A DNA stretch of 16,442 nucleotides, taken from positions 1 through 16,442 of the forward strand of contig UQYK01000046.1 in assembly GCA_900545285.1 (NCBI GenBank), given 5' to 3'. Made by a program: the position numbers and the translations under genes. The notes beneath the pieces were generated by a model, which made no database searches, had not been told where the DNA came from, and worked only from the letters and a program-made list of their open reading frames with translations. This DNA comes from an uncultured Ruminococcus sp. (lineage in GTDB: Bacteria; Bacillota; Clostridia; Oscillospirales; Ruminococcaceae). This document shows, piece by piece, positions 1 to 5,912 of this stretch (its first letter is position 1; the number at the start of each line of letters is the position of its first letter).

Positions 1-737
1 TGCCGGAGCAGCCAGGCAAAGGAAACCGGCGTTTCCAGATCCTTTCCGTAGGAGTTTACATTCTGTCCCAGCAGCATGATCTCCCGATAACCGCTCTGTA
101 CCAGCTGACGGACTTCTTCCAGAATCTGCTGCGGTTTCCGGCTGCGTTCTCTGCCCCGGACATAGGGAACAATGCAATAGGTGCAGAAGTTGTTGCAGCC
201 GAACATAATGGGTACTGCCGCCTTAAACGGGTGTTCCCGTGAGGGGGCAATGCCGTCATACACACCGTCATATTCTCCGGTGTCACAGGCGAATTTCGTC
301 CCCTGAAAATGCTCCAGCAAAAGCGCCGGGAAGCGATTGAGTGAGCCGGTTCCGAACACAATATTCACATACGGATAGTGCCTCTTCACATAGCTTGCCG
401 TATGCTCTTCCGATGCCATACAGCCGCACAGCACTACAATCAAATCGGGGTTTTTCCGCTTGTACTGCTTTATATTACCCAAGATGCCGTAGACCCGGTC
501 TTCTGCACTTTCTCTGACGGCACAGGTATTCAGCAAAATCAAATCTGCATCATCCCAGGAGGACGTCATGGTATATCCCAGGGACTCCAGAATTCCCCGG
601 ATGCGCTCCCCGTCTGAAACATTCAGCTGACAGCCGTAGCTGTGCACAAAGGCGCGCACAGTCTGCTTTTGGGAGAAAATTGCTCTGTGCAGCAGCTCCT
701 GTTCTTCCGGAGACAAAACGTTGTTTTGAAGTTCCAT
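1..737 (-). CDS. miaB: tRNA-2-methylthio-N6-dimethylallyladenosine synthase MiaB, 5' part
   Basis: Radical SAM methylthiotransferase that adds a methylthio group to i6A37 in tRNAs reading U-starting codons. The first 245 codons are visible and the 3' end runs off the window. The N-terminal UPF0004 domain carries the three conserved cysteines in the contexts YGCQLN, NTCAVR and LCGCMA, which hold the auxiliary cluster. The radical SAM motif CNNFCTYC follows in GCNNFCTYCIVPYVRGRE, then LLGQNVNSYG. All are hallmark MiaB signatures, separating it from MtaB and RimO. The ATG at 737 has an upstream GAGGA about nine bases away; the frame begins MELQNNVLSPEEQ. A sigma-A-type promoter lies at 881-909, giving a leader of about 137 bases. 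In relatives miaB is often followed by mutS, which would be outside the window. Confidence 0.94.
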   Translation of the reverse strand, partial: MELQNNVLSPEEQELLHRAIFSQKQTVRAFVHSYGCQLNVSDGERIRGILESLGYTMTSSWDDADLILLNTCAVRESAEDRVYGILGNIKQYKRKNPDLIVVLCGCMASEEHTASYVKRHYPYVNIVFGTGSLNRFPALLLEHFQGTKFACDTGEYDGVYDGIAPSREHPFKAAVPIMFGCNNFCTYCIVPYVRGRERSRKPQQILEEVRQLVQSGYREIMLLGQNVNSYGKDLETPVSFAWLLR

Positions 738-880
738 AATCTGATGTCCTCGCTTCTTCCTGCAAAATAATCCGCGGCAGTCTGAAAAGCCGCCGGACAG
801 CCTGTTTCACCTTTTTTCGGCAAAAAAATTCATCGCGTCAATCCGGATGCAAACAGGCGCTTGTGTCCAGTATCTTTTAT

Positions 881-909
881 ATTATAGCACAGGCCCTGCA
901 ATTTTGCAA
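881..909 (-). promoter_or_regulatory. Promoter for miaB
   Basis: On the minus strand TTGCAA (904-909) and TATAAT (881-886) are separated by exactly 17 bases. The -10 is perfect and the -35 matches four of six. Transcription would start near 874 and run into miaB. The -35 sits in a small inverted repeat (CCTTGCA/TGCAGG). Confidence 0.7.
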
Positions 910-1020
910 GGTATTCCTTTGCTTTTTCACGATTTTTTTGCATTTTTCCGCTGCGGAATCCAACACGCCCTTTTCAGATAATTTCCAGCGGATTTTCACA
1001 GAGCAATCACACACGCCCGG

Positions 1021-1376
1021 TATACTAAGAGCATAGAACATCTGGAGCAACCGTTTCAGATGCGCAGGCGAAAAAGCTTTGAAAAACGCCTATTTCGGCA
1101 AATTGCCTGGGAGCACAGCATTGTGTTCCGCATACATATTCTTACCGTTTCTTTGCAAGAAGCAGACCAACAGCCCTCGCATCTGTTTTGTCTGTCTTTT
1201 TTCAGCCATTTTTTGAAACAGGCAGCAAAATGCATGCGTTTCCAAAATACATCTGCGAATCGTTTCACGCCAGTTGAAAATTGATACAAGTAAATTTTCA
1301 AAAAAACGATATCGCAAAGCCGGTGGGTCTCCTCTCCTTTTTCCCACCGGCTTTTTCTGTGTCGGAGGTAAAACCA
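1021..1376 (+). promoter_or_regulatory. Long leader of the radical SAM gene, with possible attenuator
   Basis: A TATACT at 1021-1026 could be a -10 element but has no good -35 at normal spacing, so the promoter is weak or activated. From there to the start codon at 1377 there are about 340 bases without a convincing gene. The stretch holds overlapping GCC/GGC/GCC hairpin options at about 1088-1111, a 9-base inverted repeat (TTGAAAATT 1274-1282 with AATTTTCAA 1293-1301) and finally a terminator hairpin just before the ribosome site. No T-box, SAM-box or other known riboswitch core was recognised. It may be an attenuated leader or a separate small RNA. Confidence 0.4.
1316..1356 (+). terminator. 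Intrinsic terminator or attenuator upstream of the radical SAM gene
   Basis: A perfect 12-bp stem (AAAGCCGGTGGG at 1316-1327 with CCCACCGGCTTT at 1343-1354) has a 15-base loop and ends in a plus-strand T run at 1352-1356. No plus-strand gene lies upstream for it to end. It stands only eight bases before the GGAGGT ribosome site of the next gene, so premature termination of that gene's own transcript is the simplest reading. Confidence 0.75.
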
Positions 1377-2327
1377 TTGGAACAAATGCGTTATTATTCT
1401 GCCGGGCGCTATTACCGCGCTGTATTCGGCAAACCCATGCAGAAGGCCGCCCTGGATGCCGGGTGCACCTGTCCCAATCTGGACGGCACCTGCGGTACAA
1501 AAGGCTGCATTTTCTGTGACGGCGGCAGCGGTACCTTTACCCACAGCGGCAGCATCACCAGGCAGCTGGAACAGGAAGCCCGGCGCATTTCCGCCGCTCA
1601 TCCGGAAGCCGGCATTCTCGCCTATTTCCAGGCGCACACCAACACCTACGGCGATCCCGATTTTCTCCGTGTCTGTTATGCTGAAGCATTGCAGTTCCCA
1701 AACGTGGAGGGACTTGCCATCGGCACACGGCCGGATTGTCTGCCGGAGCCGATACTGGAACTTCTGGAGGATTTCTCCCACCGCACGTATCTGACTGTGG
1801 AACTCGGGCTGCAAACCATCCATGACCACACTGCCAGAAAAATCGGACGAGGCTATCCGTTTTCTGTCTTTTTGCAGGCAATGGAAAAGCTGCGCAGCCG
1901 GAACATTCGCATCTGTGTCCATCTGATCAACGGTCTTCCCGGAGAATCCGACCAGGATATGCTGGAAACGGCACACATTCTGGGACAATTGCGCCCTGAT
2001 GCGGTAAAAATTCACCTGCTGCATATTCTCAAGGGAACACCCCTGGAACAGCTTTGGCGGCAGGGCAGTGTTGCACCGCTTTCCTTCGCAGAATACGCTC
2101 AGATCACAGCGGCTCAGCTTGCCTTTCTCCCGGAATCCGTGGTGATAGAGCGACTCACCGGGGACGGCGATTCCAAAAAGCTTCTGGCACCTCTGTGGAG
2201 TCGAGACAAACATGCCGTGCGCAATGCTATCTCCCGGTATCAGAAACAGACAGATTCCTGGCAGGGGAAATATGCGCTGCGTGATGACAGCGCTGTTTCA
2301 AAAGAGCAGTCTCGCAAGAACACATAA
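1377..2327 (+). CDS. YhcC/TIGR01212-family radical SAM protein
   Basis: Radical SAM protein of the YhcC-like family, whose reaction is not established. With the TTG at 1377 as start it is 316 residues, near the usual family length. I chose this start because GGAGGT at 1364-1369 stands seven bases before it, while a longer frame would run through the terminator hairpin at 1316-1356. The next ATG (1386) is 16 bases from the ribosome site. The cysteine cluster CTCPNLDGTCGTKGCIFC (about residues 30-47) is the family's variant iron-sulfur motif. Later blocks VELGLQTIHD, HLINGLPGES and VKIHLLHILKGTPL also match the family. It is a single-gene unit, divergent from miaB, ending before a bidirectional terminator at 2385-2425. 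Confidence 0.88.
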   Translation: MEQMRYYSAGRYYRAVFGKPMQKAALDAGCTCPNLDGTCGTKGCIFCDGGSGTFTHSGSITRQLEQEARRISAAHPEAGILAYFQAHTNTYGDPDFLRVCYAEALQFPNVEGLAIGTRPDCLPEPILELLEDFSHRTYLTVELGLQTIHDHTARKIGRGYPFSVFLQAMEKLRSRNIRICVHLINGLPGESDQDMLETAHILGQLRPDAVKIHLLHILKGTPLEQLWRQGSVAPLSFAEYAQITAAQLAFLPESVVIERLTGDGDSKKLLAPLWSRDKHAVRNAISRYQKQTDSWQGKYALRDDSAVSKEQSRKNT

Positions 2328-2331
2328 ATAA

Positions 2332-2373
2332 ATCAGAGTACACTCCTGATTCGTAGCAAGAATGTACTCTGAT
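2332..2373. repeat. 11-bp inverted repeat after the radical SAM gene
   Basis: ATCAGAGTACA (2332-2342) and TGTACTCTGAT (2363-2373) form a perfect 11-bp stem with a 20-base loop, beginning five bases after the stop codon. It has no T run of its own. It may protect the mRNA 3' end or be an unrelated DNA site. Confidence 0.6.
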
Positions 2374-2384
2374 CAAAAGACACG

Positions 2385-2425
2385 AAAAAAAACCGATGCA
2401 GGAGACTGAAACGCATCGGTTTTTT
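2385..2425. terminator. Strong bidirectional terminator
   Basis: AACCGATGC (2391-2399) pairs with GCATCGGTT (2413-2421) around a loop of about 13 bases. Six T follow on the plus strand and eight on the minus strand. It would end the radical SAM transcript from the left and the minus-strand transcript that begins near 3323 from the right. Confidence 0.88.
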
Positions 2426-2461
2426 CTATATTCATGATATTTTGATAACCAAATCAAACTT

Positions 2462-3004
2462 GAAAGAACTTTCATTCTTTCGCCAAAATTTCGATTGGAC
2501 TCACTCCTCACGTCATTTCATATCGCACACTTCTCAATTTCAAAAACCACATTTGAAACACATCCTTTCCATTCACGCAGGCTGTTTCAGAAACATGTAT
2601 TTGAAAAAATTAACAAGCCATGGGACTCACCTATTTCGCAGAATTTACAGTTGCCCGTGTGACGATAAAGCCTGGGCAGCCTCATTTTAAAATGCAAGAG
2701 TGCCTATTTCATGGGACTCACCTTTTTCATCATATTTTTAAGATAGAATGAAAAATAACGTTTCCATTGGATTCACCTTTTTCATGCATAATAGAATCAG
2801 GAAAGAATTATGCAGTTTCCATGGGACTCACCCTTCATCATAAAATCACTCGAAATATCAGCAGTTCACTTCATGGGAATCACCTAAGTATTGTTAGTTG
2901 GTTTTTTCTCAGCATACTATGATAAAGACACGTCTGTTTCATGTCGGAGATTCAGTACCGTCATCGCACTGAATTGGAAAAAATCATATGCTGTCAATTC
3001 CAAT
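2462..3004 (-). repeat. Array of about eight conserved boxes alternating with hairpins
   Basis: Read on the minus strand, a box of consensus AAAGGTGAGTCCCATGRAA recurs. On the plus strand clear copies lie at 2489-2507, 2617-2631, 2707-2722, 2761-2777, 2816-2832 and 2870-2884. Degraded copies lie at about 2566-2576 and 2937-2953. Neighbouring clear copies are 55, 55 and 52 bases apart; one gap is 91. Most spacers hold a hairpin with its own sequence: GAAAGAA/TTCTTTC (2462-2481), TTTCAAA/TTTGAAA (2538-2558), TGTTTC/GAAACA (2583-2595), TGCCC/GGGCA (2652-2678), TATTTTT/AAAAATA (2733-2757), TGCATAAT/ATTATGCA (2785-2814) and ATTGGAA/TTCCAAT (2973-3004). The spacer at 2833-2869 has no clear hairpin. 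The stems differ in sequence while the box is kept. Confidence 0.75.
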
Positions 3005-3120
3005 AACAGATTTTGTGGCGCAAACAGTTGCTTACGTCATGCATCGGAACATCCCGCCGTACAGCATCTTATCATTTCTTTCGTGCCCTCAGCCAATCGA
3101 GTTGACTCCTCGCTACGCTC

Positions 3121-3189
3121 TTATGCCTGTACCGCTGACGAAGTATCCGACTCAGACAGCATATGCAGCTGTGACTCTTCACTTGCCAT
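3121..3189 (-). CDS. Possible 22-residue peptide inside the non-coding transcript
   Basis: ATG at 3189 is preceded by AAGGAGG (3200-3206) with a ten-base gap, and the frame ends with TAA at 3121-3123. The peptide starts MASEESQLHM, is acidic and Ser-rich, and resembles no family I know. The ribosome site is good, but the segment overlaps a region able to fold (ACAGC/GCTGT near 3150-3170), so it could equally be part of a structured RNA. Confidence 0.25.
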   Translation of the reverse strand: MASEESQLHMLSESDTSSAVQA

Positions 3190-3329
3190 CGGACCTCGCC
3201 CTCCTTCTTGATTTGAAATCGCTCTCCCAAAAGGATAAACCTTAAACCTTGTGAGAGCCTATCGCTTGGAAACCGATCATCCAGAAGCTTCTCGCCAGCT
3301 CCTGTTTGTTGTTCCCTTTCGTTGTATAT

Positions 3330-3358
3330 ATCATACCACACCGCAGGTGCAAAGTCAA
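3330..3358 (-). promoter_or_regulatory. Near-consensus promoter of the array transcript
   Basis: On the minus strand TTGACT (3353-3358) and TATGAT (3330-3335) are separated by exactly 17 bases, an almost ideal vegetative promoter. Transcription would start near 3323. No protein gene of normal size follows before the terminator at 2385-2425. Confidence 0.82.
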
Positions 3359-3616
3359 TAGTTTTTTTCATATTTTTTTGAGTATTTCGTACGGTTTTAA
3401 CAACTGTAAGAGAAAACGATATTTTGCTTTTCAAAAATAAGTGATGCTCGTTATTTCAAAAGGATTTGTCACTCAGAATTATGCTTTTACGGTTGATAAA
3501 TATAGATTATTTTAGATAATCTTATATCGGCCTAAGGAACAAATGTGAAAAAGTTAAGAAACACCCGGATGCGTGGATGATTGTACTTGAACAACATCAT
3601 TATTTCGAACATAAAA
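3359..3616. other. AT-rich intergenic spacer
   Basis: This stretch lies between the array promoter and the terminator of the kinase-like gene. It is strongly AT-rich with T tracts. The only structure I see is a small hairpin, AGATTAT/ATAATCT with a five-base loop, near 3507-3525. No open frame, RNA gene or promoter could be supported. Confidence 0.5.
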
Positions 3617-3660
3617 AGAGCCGCCCTGCAAATGATGCAAAGCTGGCTCTCTTGAATTTT
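3617..3660. terminator. Terminator of the PASTA pseudokinase gene
   Basis: AGAGCC (3617-3622) pairs with GGCTCT (3645-3650); the flanking AAAAA and TTTTT runs extend the stem or serve as T tracts on either strand. It lies 12 bases beyond the minus-strand stop codon at 3672. The inner loop holds two TTTGCA-like copies. Confidence 0.75.
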
Positions 3661-3671
3661 TAAAGTTGTAT

Positions 3672-5600
3672 TTAACCGGCTGGTGCTTCTGTCACCTGGG
3701 GCGCTTCTGTTACCACGGGCTCCGGTGCTGCGGTGGTGACAACAGCAGGAATAGTTTCCGTAGGTACTTCTGTTGCCGGCGGCGCTGTAGTTTCCGGAAC
3801 CGGATTGTTAGCGTAGTATACAATCAGCTGAACGCCGTCATTCAGGTTAATGGTGTCCCCCGGGCTGACATCAATTGTCTGTCCATTCTTGACAGCTTCC
3901 ACCCGGATGACACTGCCGTTGCTGTAAGCGGAATTCTCTTCCGGCTCCAGCGTATACGGAATATTGCGGTTCTCCAGCTTTTCGGTATAGGAGCTGTAGC
4001 CCTTTCCGGAATAATCCGGAATTTCTACATTTGCCTTTCCCTTGCTGACCTGAACCCTGACTGGTTTGGAGGAATCAAAATTTGCGCCGGCTTCATATTC
4101 TACCCAGCAGATCTGGCCGGCATCATACTCATCGCTGTACACCTCTTCTACATCAAAGGTAATCCAGGATGCGTACTGTTCCTTCTGGTTTTCAAAATTC
4201 TTTCCCAGCAGCACAGGCATAATACTATCCCCCGACTCTGCCTCGGTTGCAGTTGTTGCATCTGTTGCGGCAGTTTCTGCCGTGGTGACGGTTTCCTTCT
4301 GGGAATTGGCCGACTCACTGCCGCCCTTAAACAGATCTCCGGCAAAGACAAAGACACAGATCAGCAAAATCAGCAGCAGAACAATGCCCACAATAATCGG
4401 CACCTTCAGCCGATCTACTGCGCCGGCCTTTCCGTGACCGTCTGCATACTCCTCTTCCTCGTAATTGTCGTAGGAATAATCATCAGAATAGCCCACATCA
4501 TAATCCGGATATTCTTCTCCGGCATACTCCTGATAGGCTGTGTTTTCATAATTCTGTCCGCCGCCGGACTGTACCGGCGGATTCTGGCGCATTCCTTCTG
4601 GAATATATGCGCCGCTGGCATATCCGGCCTCTTTTTCTGCTGCATGCTCATCAAACAGACTGGTCACCAGTTCTGTCACAGTCTTGATTCGCTGATCGCT
4701 GTTCAAATCCAGTCCGTGCATGATCACATTGGAAACATGGCGCGGTACATTAGGATTCAGCACAGCAGGCGCCACCAGATTGTCATTTTCCATCCGGCTG
4801 ATTGCAGAAGGCGGCATGCTTCCGGTCAGTACCCGGTAGATCACGGCGCAGACTGCATAGACATCCGTCCATGTACCCTGTCGGGTATTGGCCGCATACT
4901 GCTCCGGCGCTGCATAGCCGTTAAAGATCTCGCATTCCAGCTCTGTGTTGGCCGTCCGCACAGCTGCAACGGAAAAGGCAGTGAGAATCAACTCGTTCTT
5001 CTCCGTGACGTAGATTGTGTCCGGACAGATGGCACGGTGTACCACGCCGGAATTGTGCAGAAGACTCAGGGTTGTCAAAAGCGGCGGAAGCATCCGGGAC
5101 AGCTGTCCCCAGGTAAGTTCGCCGGCATTGTCCTTGAGGTAGTCTACAAAGCGAATGCTGTCAATATATTCATCCACCACATAGGTAGTGTTGTTTTCTG
5201 CAAACAGATCCACCACAGTACTCACATGCACCTGTCCCCGGAGACGCGCCAGAGACTTATGCAGTTCCGTAAATTCTGCCATCAGTGCCTTATACTGCAC
5301 CAGACGCGCCGGAATCACACTGATCACAGGTGAGCCGCTGACACGGTTGCACAGATTATGGGGCATATACTCCCGCAGAAGCACCTTACAGCCAATGGAC
5401 TGATCATAAGCAAGATATGTAATCCCCTCTCCATTCATGGCAAGTACAACGCCCACAATATACCGATTGTGGAGCTGTGTGCCGGGAATAATGAAGGAAG
5501 GGTCACTTGGAGACTGGTCATAATATCCGCAGTTCGGGCAGACACCGCCGGAAAATTCCGTGCGTTCCATACAGCCATAGCATAATTTCCGTTCTCCCAA
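3672..5600 (-). CDS. Zinc-ribbon, kinase-like (predicted pseudokinase) membrane protein with PASTA domains
   Basis: 642 residues. A zinc ribbon (Cys7, Cys10, Cys21, Cys24) precedes a Hanks-type kinase fold (about 46-320). One membrane helix follows (about 400-420), then two PASTA-like domains outside the cell (about 457-520 and 522-597) and a Thr/Pro/Glu-rich tail (599-642). PASTA domains bind cell-wall fragments or lipid II in the PrkC/Stk family. The catalytic residues appear lost: the VAIK lysine is Arg76 (VLLREY), HRD is HRA (188-190), the loop Asn is Thr195 and DFG is AFS (208-210). The glycine loop is also altered, while APE (231-233) is kept. The juxtamembrane segment (about 350-385) is rich in Tyr, Asp and Glu. 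The start is TTG with AGGAGG seven bases upstream. It is a single-gene unit. I expect a ligand-sensing scaffold rather than an active kinase. Confidence 0.87.
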   Translation of the reverse strand: MGERKLCYGCMERTEFSGGVCPNCGYYDQSPSDPSFIIPGTQLHNRYIVGVVLAMNGEGITYLAYDQSIGCKVLLREYMPHNLCNRVSGSPVISVIPARLVQYKALMAEFTELHKSLARLRGQVHVSTVVDLFAENNTTYVVDEYIDSIRFVDYLKDNAGELTWGQLSRMLPPLLTTLSLLHNSGVVHRAICPDTIYVTEKNELILTAFSVAAVRTANTELECEIFNGYAAPEQYAANTRQGTWTDVYAVCAVIYRVLTGSMPPSAISRMENDNLVAPAVLNPNVPRHVSNVIMHGLDLNSDQRIKTVTELVTSLFDEHAAEKEAGYASGAYIPEGMRQNPPVQSGGGQNYENTAYQEYAGEEYPDYDVGYSDDYSYDNYEEEEYADGHGKAGAVDRLKVPIIVGIVLLLILLICVFVFAGDLFKGGSESANSQKETVTTAETAATDATTATEAESGDSIMPVLLGKNFENQKEQYASWITFDVEEVYSDEYDAGQICWVEYEAGANFDSSKPVRVQVSKGKANVEIPDYSGKGYSSYTEKLENRNIPYTLEPEENSAYSNGSVIRVEAVKNGQTIDVSPGDTINLNDGVQLIVYYANNPVPETTAPPATEVPTETIPAVVTTAAPEPVVTEAPQVTEAPAG

Positions 5601-5639
5601 AGCGATACCTCCTGTTTTTTATCATCAGATTTGTCTGCT

Positions 5640-5686
5640 GTTTCTGCGCGCAGAAAGCCTGCGCACACGGAGCCGATTTCGGCTCT
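5640..5686. repeat. Palindromes in the pseudokinase leader
   Basis: A perfect 16-base palindrome, TTTCTGCGCGCAGAAA (about 5640-5655), and a tight hairpin, GAGCCGATTTCGGCTC (about 5671-5686), lie between the promoter and start codon of the kinase-like gene. They could be operator DNA or mRNA structure. No T run follows either one. Confidence 0.5.
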
Positions 5687-5783
5687 GATACCTGAAAGTC
5701 TGTCTTTATACACTGATACATGTGTTTTTCTCAGAAAGACTGGTTTTGAAAAATTGAAAGCAGGTAACAAAACGGCACATTAT

Positions 5784-5812
5784 ATTGTACCAGCAACCCG
5801 GAGAAAAGTCAA
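5784..5812 (-). promoter_or_regulatory. Promoter of the pseudokinase gene
   Basis: On the minus strand TTGACT (5807-5812) and TACAAT (5784-5789) have a 17-base spacer. Transcription would start near 5777, leaving a leader of about 175 bases before the TTG at 5600. Confidence 0.75.
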
Positions 5813-5843
5813 CTGTTTTTCCCGAATTTCCAGGGAAAACAGT
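5812..5843. repeat. Inverted repeat touching the pseudokinase -35 box, possible weak terminator of the upstream operon
   Basis: ACTGTTTTTCCC (5812-5823) pairs with GGGAAAACAGT (5833-5843) with one bulge and a nine-base loop. It lies 70 bases past the stop of the YnbB-family gene and its edge overlaps the TTGACT box. On the minus strand the following tract is TTGACTTTTC, a poor T run, so termination would be partial. A regulator site is the alternative. Confidence 0.45.
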
Positions 5844-5912
5844 CTAATTTGTAGCCACTTGTAACACTTCTGACACCATTTGAACCAGATTTTTGCGAAA
5901 AGCACTGCGTTG

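Larger units (their letters stand above)
2385..3323 (-). ncRNA. Putative long non-coding RNA carrying the box/hairpin array
   Basis: A near-consensus promoter at 3330-3358 and the strong terminator at 2385-2425 define a minus-strand unit of about 930 bases. No open frame in it looks like a real protein of normal size. The first 300 bases look structured: GCTCTC (3221-3226) pairs with GAGAGC (3253-3258) around an inner AAGG/CCTT helix. Then come a possible 22-codon frame (3121-3189) and the box/hairpin array. Large RNAs such as ROOL, GOLLD or OLE occur in related bacteria, but I could not match any of their conserved motifs from memory. The class is therefore unknown and transcription is inferred from promoter and terminator only. 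Confidence 0.45.

Noticed and set aside
1060..1284. A 74-codon plus-strand frame in the radical SAM leader
   Set aside because: The nearest GGAG is 14 bases from the ATG, composition is not gene-like, and no family resemblance is seen. A leader peptide cannot be excluded.
1021..1356. T-box or known riboswitch in the radical SAM leader
   Set aside because: No T-box core (AGGGTGGNACCGCG), no SAM-box core and no other motif I can recognise, although the terminator is real.
1056..2213. A 385-codon open frame on the minus strand
   Set aside because: Antisense to the radical SAM gene with its clear motifs. It also runs through the leader and terminator hairpin.
2462..3004. CRISPR array
   Set aside because: The boxes are short and degenerate, spacing varies from 52 to 91, the spacers themselves contain hairpins, and no cas gene is near.
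3072..3434. A 120-codon frame on the minus strand over the array promoter
   Set aside because: Its start lies upstream of the near-consensus promoter and the frame spans both -35 and -10 boxes. The basic C-terminal part has no good start or ribosome site within the transcript.
3666..5333. A 555-codon open frame on the plus strand
   Set aside because: Antisense to the PASTA protein gene, which has recognisable domains, a ribosome site and promoter; this frame has none.
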